From a bacterium (GTDB taxonomy: Bacteria > Bacillota > Clostridia > Christensenellales > UBA1242): a stretch of DNA of 9,201 bases. The translations under genes were made by a program, and so were the position numbers. The stretch is from the NCBI GenBank assembly GCA_024692805.1, contig JAILMD010000053.1, positions 1 through 9,201 of the forward strand, in the 5' to 3' direction. Of the stretch, positions 1 through 5,336 are shown piece by piece. Numbering within the stretch: the first letter of the stretch is position 1; every line of letters starts with the position of its first letter. The notes beneath the pieces are model-generated. The model ran no database searches and was not told where the DNA came from. It worked only from the letters and a program-made list of their open reading frames with translations.

Positions 1-87
1 CATAACCCTGTTAGTTTTGATATTAGAATGGCTAACAGTATGACCGCTCATTTTCCCTTTACCACAAACGCTACAAACTCTGCTCAT
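1..87 (-). CDS. rpmB: 50S ribosomal protein L28, 5' part (N-terminal 29 residues)
   Basis: This is the start of ribosomal protein L28, a small protein of the large ribosomal subunit. It is read on the minus strand and cut off by the window edge after 29 codons. The visible N-terminus begins MSRVCSVCGKGKMSGHTVSH and continues with an SNIKTNR segment, both typical of bacterial L28. Cys5 and Cys8 form a CxxC pair, which suggests the zinc-binding (C+) form; the second cysteine pair expected in that form would lie outside the window. The start codon is at 85-87, with a strong GGAGG ribosome binding site at 94-98 and a good promoter just upstream. The gene diverges from the asp23-fakA unit, and rpmB next to yloU/yloV is a common Firmicute arrangement. 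The identification is firm even though only a fragment is seen. Confidence 0.95.
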   Translation of the reverse strand, partial: MSRVCSVCGKGKMSGHTVSHSNIKTNRVM

Positions 88-116
88 AATATTCCTCCGA
101 TTTAAAATTACAAGTT

Positions 117-145
117 AGTTTAGCACATATTTTTTCTAAAATCAA
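117..145 (-). promoter_or_regulatory. Probable sigma-A type promoter for rpmB
   Basis: On the minus strand the -35 box reads TTGATT (140-145) and the -10 box reads TAAACT (117-122), separated by exactly 17 bases. A TGC triplet sits directly before the -10 box, giving an extended -10 element. Transcription would begin near base 110, leaving a leader of only about 23 bases before the rpmB start, enough for its ribosome binding site. Inferred from sequence match only. Confidence 0.75.
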
Positions 146-172
146 CTGTTTTATAAAAATTCTTAGATAAAA

Positions 173-185
173 CCTTAAATTAAGG
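173..185. repeat. 13-base inverted repeat between divergent promoters
   Basis: CCTTAA and TTAAGG flank a single central A, giving a near-perfect dyad. It lies between the -35 boxes of the two divergent promoters, 27 bases from the rpmB -35 and 30 bases from the asp23 -35. Slightly off-centre GATAA (166-170) and TTATC (192-196) extend the symmetry. It could be an operator, but AT-rich dyads of this size also arise by chance. Confidence 0.4.
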
Positions 186-215
186 CAACAATTATCAAAA
201 AGTGATTAAAAAATC

Positions 216-244
216 TTGCCAAAAGGGAAAAATAAGTGTAAAAT
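216..244 (+). promoter_or_regulatory. Probable sigma-A type promoter for asp23-fakA
   Basis: A -35 box TTGCCA (216-221) and a -10 box TAAAAT (239-244) are separated by 17 bases. Transcription would begin near base 251, giving a leader of about 44 bases before the chosen asp23 start. This also argues against the upstream in-frame ATG at 262, which would lie only about 11 bases into the transcript with no ribosome binding site. Confidence 0.75.
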
Positions 245-286
245 ATTTATGAATTAAGTGAATGCTAGATTTTTTCTTAATTCAAT

Positions 287-290
287 GGAG
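287..290 (+). promoter_or_regulatory. Ribosome binding site that decides the asp23 start
   Basis: GGAG lies four bases before the ATG at 295. The alternative in-frame ATG at 262 has no purine-rich site before it. The spacing is a little short, but the same GGAG core precedes the other genes here. Confidence 0.7.
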
Positions 291-294
291 TTTT

Positions 295-651
295 ATGTCT
301 GTTAACACTGTTAATTCATATGGTAACATTTCTGTAACTGATGAGTCGATAGCTCTTGTTGTTGGGCACACGGCTCTTGATTGTTATGGCGTTGTTGACC
401 TTGTTGCAAGAAAGTTTAGCGATGCTGTTAGCGAATTTTTTCGTGGCAAAAAACAGTCAAAAAGTAGAGGCGTTAAAATTTTAACTGTTGGCGATAGAAT
501 TCATATTGACCTTGATATTATTTTAAAATATGGCGTTAGCATTAACGCCGTTGCTGAATCAGTAAGAAGGTCAGTTAAATATAATGTTGAACAATTTACT
601 GGTATGATTGTTGATTCAATCAATATCAATGTTATTGGAGTAAAGGTATAG
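295..651 (+). CDS. yloU: Asp23/Gls24 family protein (YloU-like)
   Basis: This encodes 118 residues of the Asp23/Gls24 (DUF322) family. The exact biochemical role of YloU-type members is not established; other family members are linked to envelope stress. Family signatures are visible throughout: an early GNISVTDE segment (about residues 10-17), then a DRIHIDLDIILKYGVSINAV block in the middle, then VKYNVEQFTG and a final NINVIGVKV strand. I see no signal peptide or membrane segment, so it is probably cytoplasmic. I chose the ATG at 295 because it has a GGAG site and starts directly on family-like sequence; an in-frame ATG at 262 would add 11 hydrophobic residues without ribosome binding support. 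It lies immediately upstream of fakA, the usual yloU-yloV pairing in Firmicutes, and is presumably co-transcribed with it. Family assignment is confident; function is not. Confidence 0.9.
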   Translation: MSVNTVNSYGNISVTDESIALVVGHTALDCYGVVDLVARKFSDAVSEFFRGKKQSKSRGVKILTVGDRIHIDLDIILKYGVSINAVAESVRRSVKYNVEQFTGMIVDSININVIGVKV

Positions 652-656
652 CGCGT

Positions 657-691
657 AAGGAAAACGGGTGTTTTTCTTTCGTGTTTTTCTT
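657..691 (+). other. Hairpin with duplicated 3' arm between asp23 and fakA
   Basis: AAGGAAAAC (657-665) can pair with GTTTTTCTT (670-678) as a 9-bp stem with one G-U pair and a GGGT loop. An 11-base direct repeat, GTGTTTTTCTT, occurs at 668-678 and again at 681-691, so the same 5' arm could instead pair with 683-691. The fakA ribosome binding site AGGAG begins at 692, right after the second copy. The stem is AU-rich and weak, so it might be a leaky terminator, an mRNA processing signal or nothing. Confidence 0.4.
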
Positions 692-706
692 AGGAGAAAT
701 TAATTT

Positions 707-2338
707 ATGAGTGGTAAAAGCATAACTGGCGCGCAATTTAGAAAAATGGTTATCTCGGGCGCCAACTATCTAGAGAATAACAAAGATTATGTTGACTCTC
801 TTAACGTTTATCCCGTTCCTGATGGTGACACTGGAACTAACATGAGCTTAACAATGCGTTCTGCTATAAGAGAAGTTAATATGGTGACAACAAATAACCT
901 TGATGATGTTGCTGATGCTGTTAGCAAGGGTGCATTAAAAGGGGCAAGGGGAAATTCAGGCGTTATTCTTTCACAAATCTTAAAAGGTTTTTCAAGCGTT
1001 ATCGTTAGTGAAAAAAATATAACAAGCAAACTTTTTGCTAAAGCGCTTAAAGAAGGGGCAAACGTTGCTTATAAAGCCGTAACAGTTCCAAAAGAAGGAA
1101 CAATCCTTACTGTTATTAGGGTTATGGCTGATGAATCATTAAAAATTGCTAAAAAAGAAGACGATGTTGCTGAATTTTTAAAACAAACCATTGACGTTGG
1201 TGAAGAAGTTTTAAAAATGACTCCTGATCTTCTTCCTGTTCTTAAGAAAGCGGGCGTTGTTGATGCCGGCGGAAGGGGCTTACTTGTTATTTTAAGCGGC
1301 TTTTTGAAGGTTTTAACCGGCGATGAAAGCGAGCTTAACCTTGAAGGCGACGTTGTTGGAGCTGAAGGTCACGAAGAAAGCGTTGATTATAACGACCTTG
1401 CTGACATTGAATACGCTTATTGCACTGAGTTTTTCATTATTAATATTAATAAGAAAACAACTGAAGCGGATATTGACATGCTTCGTGAAAAATTAATGGG
1501 AATTGGTGATAGTGTTATCTGCCTTGGTGACCTTAACCTTATTAAAGTTCATGTTCATACTAATGACCCAGGCGTTGCAATTAGTAATGCATTAAAGCTT
1601 GGCGAAGTTAATGGCGTTAAAATTGAAAATATGCTTGAGCAAAACCGTCAACTTAAAAATCAAGCGCAACCAGAAGAGCTTAAACCAATTGGAACAGTTG
1701 CTATCTGCGTTGGTGAGGGAATGGTTACATTATTTAATGACCTTAACGTTGACCACGTTATTGAAGGTGGTCAAACAATGAACCCAAGTGCTGAAGATAT
1801 TGCAAGGGCTTGTGACCAAGTTAAAGCGGAAACAGTTTTTGTTTTCCCAAACAACAAAAACATTATTCCAGCAGCCGAGCTTGCTAATGATTTATCTAAA
1901 CGCAACATTGTTGTTATTCCAACAAAGAGTGTTCCAGAAGGAATTAGCGCAGCAATTCATCTTAACCCTGAAATGGGCGTTGATGAAAACAAGGCTGAAA
2001 TCTTGGATGCTATTGCGGGGGTAACAACTGGTTCTGTTACTTATGCTGTTAAGTCAACAAATATTGATGGCTTTAAACTTAAAGAGGGCGACATAATTGG
2101 TCTTGGAACAAAGAGCATTGTTAGCCAAGGAAAAGATATTAACGTTGTTTGTGAAGAAACTGTTGCAACTTTGGTTAATGATGATTCAATTAACTTAACA
2201 ATTTTCTATGGAAAAGATGTTCAAGAAGCCGAAGCCGAAGCGCTCTGCGAAAAGCTTGCTGAAAAATATCCTGACATTGAAGTTTCATCACACTTTGGCG
2301 GTCAACCACTTTACTATTATTTAATTTCAGTTGAATAA
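707..2338 (+). CDS. fakA: Fatty acid kinase ATP-binding subunit FakA (YloV, DAK2-domain protein)
   Basis: FakA phosphorylates fatty acids held by a FakB (DegV-family) partner, so that exogenous fatty acids can enter phospholipid synthesis; it acts in the cytoplasm. The 543 residues match the family length of about 550. The N-terminal DhaL-like kinase domain (about 1-205) carries the nucleotide and magnesium motif VPDGDTGTNM, with Asp39 and Asp41, then GARGNSG (79-85) and DAGGRG (186-191). The middle domain has Cys239, His282 and His284 (in the HVHTNDPG motif), matching the zinc-ligand cysteine and histidines described for Staphylococcus aureus FakA. The C-terminal part (about 325-543) is the DAK1-like/FakA C-terminal domain. 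The start has an AGGAG site at 692-696. It follows asp23 by 55 bases and ends before a strong terminator. No fakB is in the window, which is usual, since fakB genes are often elsewhere. Confidence 0.95.
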   Translation: MSGKSITGAQFRKMVISGANYLENNKDYVDSLNVYPVPDGDTGTNMSLTMRSAIREVNMVTTNNLDDVADAVSKGALKGARGNSGVILSQILKGFSSVIVSEKNITSKLFAKALKEGANVAYKAVTVPKEGTILTVIRVMADESLKIAKKEDDVAEFLKQTIDVGEEVLKMTPDLLPVLKKAGVVDAGGRGLLVILSGFLKVLTGDESELNLEGDVVGAEGHEESVDYNDLADIEYAYCTEFFIININKKTTEADIDMLREKLMGIGDSVICLGDLNLIKVHVHTNDPGVAISNALKLGEVNGVKIENMLEQNRQLKNQAQPEELKPIGTVAICVGEGMVTLFNDLNVDHVIEGGQTMNPSAEDIARACDQVKAETVFVFPNNKNIIPAAELANDLSKRNIVVIPTKSVPEGISAAIHLNPEMGVDENKAEILDAIAGVTTGSVTYAVKSTNIDGFKLKEGDIIGLGTKSIVSQGKDINVVCEETVATLVNDDSINLTIFYGKDVQEAEAEALCEKLAEKYPDIEVSSHFGGQPLYYYLISVE

Positions 2339-2353
2339 AAAACAATAAAATTT

Positions 2354-2397
2354 ACGCAACAAATTTTAAAAAACAATTAAAGTTTGTTGCGTTTTTT
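2354..2397 (+). terminator. Rho-independent terminator after fakA
   Basis: A 16-bp stem (2354-2369 with 2377-2392, one T-G pair) closes a 7-base AAAACAA loop. Its outer part is ACGCAACAAA against TTTGTTGCGT. It is followed directly by a six-T run at 2392-2397 and further T-rich sequence. It lies 15 bases after the fakA stop codon and would end the asp23-fakA transcript. Confidence 0.88.
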
Positions 2398-2446
2398 GTT
2401 TAAAATTTTTAATTAATTTTTCATATTTTTCGAAATAAATAGAAAA

Positions 2447-2497
2447 CTGCAAAAAATTTAAATAATGTAATATTTTAAAGTTTTTTGCAGGTTTTTT
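2447..2497 (+). terminator. Second terminator-like hairpin upstream of comM
   Basis: CTGCAAAAAA (2447-2456) pairs perfectly with TTTTTTGCAG (2481-2490). The stem extends inward by three more pairs (TTT at 2457-2459 with AAG at 2478-2480, including one T-G pair), and a G and six T residues follow (2491-2497). It resembles an intrinsic terminator, but no gene lies between it and the fakA terminator 50 bases upstream. It may be a backup terminator; the A-run before the stem means it could also act on the minus strand. Confidence 0.55.
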
Positions 2498-2499
2498 AT

Positions 2500-2511
2500 G
2501 TTAAATTTAAC
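2500..2511. repeat. 12-base perfect palindrome GTTAAATTTAAC
   Basis: GTTAAATTTAAC reads identically on both strands. It lies 83 bases upstream of the comM -35 box, just after the second terminator-like hairpin. It could be a regulator binding site, but in such AT-rich DNA a chance origin is quite possible. No second copy was seen in the window. Confidence 0.35.
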
Positions 2512-2594
2512 AAAAATGCAGTAAATTTGCCCATTAAACTAACATTTTTTGGTTGTTACTTTTTTGCCTCTAAAAATTATTATTGAATTTTTTG

Positions 2595-2623
2595 TTGAAA
2601 AAAAACGGCATAGTTGTTATACT
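2595..2623 (+). promoter_or_regulatory. Probable sigma-A type extended -10 promoter for comM-dprA
   Basis: A -35 box TTGAAA (2595-2600) and a -10 box TATACT (2618-2623) are separated by 17 bases, with TGT before the -10 box forming an extended -10 element. Transcription would begin near 2630. The leader is then only about 24 bases and contains the AGGAG ribosome binding site at 2642-2646. This is the best-matching promoter of the window. Confidence 0.82.
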
Positions 2624-2653
2624 TAGTTTATATAAAGATTTAGGAGAAATTTT

Positions 2654-4177
2654 ATGGTTGGAATAGTAAAAAGTTTTGCTCTTGATGGGTTAAAAGGTTT
2701 TCCTGTTGAGGTTGAAGTTGACCTTAATTCAGGGCTTCCTAAATATGACCTTGTTGGGCTTCCAGATAAAGCAATTAAAGAGAGCAAAGAAAGAGTTCAA
2801 TCTGCTATTAAAAATAGCGCGTTTATGTTTCCTATTAAAAAGATAACAATAAACCTTGCTCCTGCTAATATTCAAAAAGAGGGTGCCGGTTTTGATCTTG
2901 CAATCGCAATTTCAATTTTAGTTTCAAGCGGTCAAATTAAATCGAGAAGATATAAAGATTTTGTCATTTTAGGTGAATTAAGCCTTGACGGAAAATTAAG
3001 AAGCATAACCGGACTTTTGCCAATGATTATTTCAGCAAAAGAAATGGGGCAAACAAAATTTATTATTCCTAGAATAAATGAAAAAGAAGCAAGTTTTGTT
3101 AGCGGAATAACTGCTTATGCATTTGACTCACTAATTGACGTTGTTGACTTTTTGAATGAAGAAAGCGAATGTGAGCCAATCGCTATTCAAACTTGGAAAC
3201 CTGCTGACGTTGATGCTAGTGAAGACTTTTCACGTGTTAGGGGACAATATCAGGCTAAAAGAGCAATGGAAATTGCTGTTGCCGGTGGTCATAATATTTT
3301 AATGGTTGGTCCTCCTGGAAGCGGTAAAACAATGCTTGCCAAATGTGTTCCAGGAATTCTTCCTGATTTAACCTTTGAAGAAGCCCTTGAAATAACAAAA
3401 ATTCATAGCGTTAGTGGCGTTCTTGACTTAAACCAAGGCGTTGTAACAAAACGCCCATTTAGAACGCCTCACCACACTTCAACGGTTATCGCTCTAACTG
3501 GTGGTGGTGCTAAAGCAAATCCAGGTGAAATAAGCCTTGCTCACAACGGCGTTTTATTCCTTGACGAGCTTCCTGAATATCCAAGGCATTCTCTTGAAAC
3601 ATTAAGACAACCGCTTGAAGATGGCGTTGTAACAATTGCAAGAGCGCAACGAACGGTTACTTATCCTGCAAACTTTATTTTGGTTGCAAGTATGAACCCT
3701 TGCCCTTGCGGAAATTATGGCTCAAAAGAAGCCGTTTGCACCTGCACTCCAAGCGCAGTCAGCAAATATTTAGGCAAACTTTCAGGTCCACTTCTTGATA
3801 GAATAGATATTAAGATTGACGTTGGAAGGGTTAAGTTTATCGATTTAACTCAAGAAACTAACGAAGAGCCAAGTAGCGCCGTTAAAGAAAGGGTTAATAA
3901 GGCTAGAAAGATTCAACTTGAAAGGTTTAAGGGCGAAGGCGTTTTCTGTAACGCTAAGATGAGCAGTAAACAAATAAAAAAATATTGCGTTCTTGATGAT
4001 GAGTGTAAACAAATTCTTGAAAGCGCCTTTGAAAAGTTTAAAATGAGCGCAAGGGGTTATACCAGAATTTTAAAAGTTGCTAGAACAATTGCTGACCTTG
4101 AAGGAGCCCCTAATATTAAGCCAGAGCATATTGCCGAAGCAATAGGGCTTAGAACGATTGAAAAAATAACATTGTAA
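2654..4177 (+). CDS. comM: YifB/ComM family Mg-chelatase-like AAA+ ATPase
   Basis: ComM is an AAA+ ATPase; in Vibrio cholerae it is a branch-migration helicase that helps integrate transforming DNA. The 507 residues match the usual length. An N-terminal ChlI-type Lon-protease-like domain (about 1-150) is followed by the AAA+ core with Walker A GPPGSGKT (219-226, Lys225), Walker B LFLDE (301-305), and the family-specific cysteine cluster Cys350, Cys352, Cys362, Cys364 that begins NPCPCG. The GPLLDRIDI segment with Arg383 and a C-terminal Mg-chelatase lid with SARGYTR (465-471) complete it. The name 'magnesium chelatase' reflects homology only, as no chlorophyll genes are nearby. It is the first gene of the downstream cluster, with its own promoter, and dprA follows after only seven bases. 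Whether this organism is naturally transformable is not shown. Confidence 0.94.
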   Translation: MVGIVKSFALDGLKGFPVEVEVDLNSGLPKYDLVGLPDKAIKESKERVQSAIKNSAFMFPIKKITINLAPANIQKEGAGFDLAIAISILVSSGQIKSRRYKDFVILGELSLDGKLRSITGLLPMIISAKEMGQTKFIIPRINEKEASFVSGITAYAFDSLIDVVDFLNEESECEPIAIQTWKPADVDASEDFSRVRGQYQAKRAMEIAVAGGHNILMVGPPGSGKTMLAKCVPGILPDLTFEEALEITKIHSVSGVLDLNQGVVTKRPFRTPHHTSTVIALTGGGAKANPGEISLAHNGVLFLDELPEYPRHSLETLRQPLEDGVVTIARAQRTVTYPANFILVASMNPCPCGNYGSKEAVCTCTPSAVSKYLGKLSGPLLDRIDIKIDVGRVKFIDLTQETNEEPSSAVKERVNKARKIQLERFKGEGVFCNAKMSSKQIKKYCVLDDECKQILESAFEKFKMSARGYTRILKVARTIADLEGAPNIKPEHIAEAIGLRTIEKITL

Positions 4178-4184
4178 GGAAAAT

Positions 4185-5282
4185 ATGTTAAATCAAAAAG
4201 AATTAGATTATCTTTGGTTAGATAGTTTTATGATCCCACTAAAAAAGAAAGCTAAAATTATTGAGGCTTGCGGTGGGATTAGTTTTGTCAAAGAAAAATT
4301 TAAGAAAAACAGCGATTTATTTGCTAAAATTTTAGATAAAGAAACCATTTTAAAAATGGAAAGTAGCCTTGATGAAAGTTATATTGAAAAACTAGTTGAT
4401 TTGCTTAATAAATATTATATCTCAGTTGTAACGATTGAAAGCGAGGCTTACCCAAAGCTTTTAAAAGAAATAGCCGACCCACCACTTGTTTTATATGCAA
4501 GGGGTGACGTTAATTTAATGAACCAAAAGTGTTTAGCAATGGTTGGAACAAGGCGCGCAACAAGTTATGGGCGCGAGGTAACAAATGCCTTTGCTAAAAA
4601 GTTGAGTAAGGCTGGCGCAGTTTTAGTTAGTGGGCTTGCTTTTGGAATTGATACCTGCGTTGCTGAAAGTGTTGTTAATATTCACGGCAAAACCATAGCA
4701 GTTTTAGGTGGCGGTCTTGATTCAATTTATCCTAGCCAAAATGACGAGTTATCTAGAAGAATTGTAAGAGATGGCGGGCTATTATTAAGTGAATATCCCG
4801 TTGGCGTTAGGCCAACTCAATATTCTTTTCTTGAAAGGAACAGAATAATTAGTGGCCTAAGTTTAGGAACAATAGTTGTTGAAGCGGGAGAGAGAAGTGG
4901 CGCAATCAGCACTGCTAATGATGCGATTGACCAAAACCGAGAGTTGTTTGTTATTCCAGGAAACATAACAAGCTTTGAAAGCCTTGGTTGCAACAACCTT
5001 ATTTATTCTTATCCTGAGGCCTTTTGTTCAAGCGTTAATCAAATTCTAGATAGATTTGGGTTTTCTAGTGAAGAAACAGTAAAAAAGGCAAACATTCAAT
5101 TTTCAATTGAAGCGCAAAAGATTCTTGACGTTCTTAATGAAGAAATGAATATTGATGAGTTAGCCCAATTAACAAATCTTGCGCCAAAAATCTTAATGAG
5201 CGAACTATCAAAACTTGAGATTGGCGGAATAATTAAAAAAACAAGTGGCAATTATTATGCTAAAATTACTTTGCAAAATTAA
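4185..5282 (+). CDS. dprA: DNA-processing protein DprA (Smf)
   Basis: DprA binds incoming single-stranded DNA during transformation, protects it and loads RecA; it acts in the cytoplasm. The 365 residues are normal for Firmicutes. An N-terminal helical SAM-like region (about 1-75) precedes the extended Rossmann fold, marked by MVGTRRA (119-125), SGLAFGID (149-156), LGGGLDSIYP (174-183), ERNRIISG (217-224) and EAGERSGA (233-240), then a PGN segment and the GCNNLI motif. A C-terminal winged-helix (DML1-like) domain of about 60 residues is present. The ribosome binding site AAGGA overlaps the comM stop codon, and the ATG is seven bases after that stop, so the two genes are surely co-transcribed and probably translationally coupled. 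Usual DprA proteins have GR where this one has QNR (about 247-249), a minor variation. Confidence 0.95.
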   Translation: MLNQKELDYLWLDSFMIPLKKKAKIIEACGGISFVKEKFKKNSDLFAKILDKETILKMESSLDESYIEKLVDLLNKYYISVVTIESEAYPKLLKEIADPPLVLYARGDVNLMNQKCLAMVGTRRATSYGREVTNAFAKKLSKAGAVLVSGLAFGIDTCVAESVVNIHGKTIAVLGGGLDSIYPSQNDELSRRIVRDGGLLLSEYPVGVRPTQYSFLERNRIISGLSLGTIVVEAGERSGAISTANDAIDQNRELFVIPGNITSFESLGCNNLIYSYPEAFCSSVNQILDRFGFSSEETVKKANIQFSIEAQKILDVLNEEMNIDELAQLTNLAPKILMSELSKLEIGGIIKKTSGNYYAKITLQN

Positions 5283-5298
5283 AAATTTTTGCTACACT
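5271..5298 (+). promoter_or_regulatory. Probable internal promoter for topA
   Basis: A -35 box TTGCAA (5271-5276, inside the last dprA codons) and a -10 box TACACT (5293-5298) are separated by 16 bases, with TGC making an extended -10 element. Transcription would begin near 5305, exactly where a small hairpin starts. There is no terminator between dprA and topA, so read-through from comM-dprA is also expected. Confidence 0.6.
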
Positions 5299-5304
5299 TA
5301 ATAA

Positions 5305-5320
5305 GTTAGGCCTTTCTAAC
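5305..5320 (+). other. Small hairpin in the topA leader
   Basis: GTTAGG (5305-5310) pairs with TCTAAC (5315-5320), five normal pairs and one G-T, around a CCTT loop. No T-run follows, so it is not a terminator. If the topA promoter is correct, this hairpin would form the very 5' end of the topA transcript, where such stems can protect mRNA. Confidence 0.4.
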
Positions 5321-5336
5321 AAAAATAGGAGAATTT

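Larger units (their letters stand above)
2398..2594. other. AT-rich intergenic stretch between terminator and comM promoter
   Basis: This is the middle of a 315-base gap (2339-2653) without a gene. It is extremely AT-rich. Besides the hairpin and palindrome listed separately, it holds a weak possible stem, CAAAAATG (2511-2518) against CATTTTTTG (2543-2551, one bulged T). I see no open reading frame with a ribosome binding site and no tRNA-like sequence. Confidence 0.6.

Noticed and set aside
262..294. Upstream in-frame ATG that would lengthen asp23 by 11 residues
   Set aside because: No ribosome binding site, only about 11 bases after the predicted transcription start, and the added hydrophobic residues do not match the family. 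The ATG at 295 has GGAG and starts on family-like sequence.
808..1029. Minus-strand open frame inside fakA, and similar ones at 5316-5609, 6237-6476, 6585-6776 and 7567-7824
   Set aside because: Each lies wholly or almost wholly opposite a well-recognised gene, has no family signature, and follows from the codon pattern of the real gene.
1599..2024. Short plus-strand frames in another phase within fakA, and one at 6898-7164 within topA
   Set aside because: The real fakA and topA frames are unbroken with conserved motifs across these spans; the alternative frames have low-complexity Leu/Lys-rich translations and no ribosome binding sites.
2398..2594. A possible small RNA gene between the two terminator-like hairpins
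   Set aside because: Only about 50 bases lie between the hairpins and no promoter with acceptable boxes is visible there. The tandem hairpin is reported as a finding instead.
2654..4177. Magnesium chelatase subunit (chlorophyll or cobalamin synthesis)
   Set aside because: The N-terminal Lon-like domain, the NPCPCG cysteine cluster, the length and the adjacent dprA place it in the YifB/ComM family.
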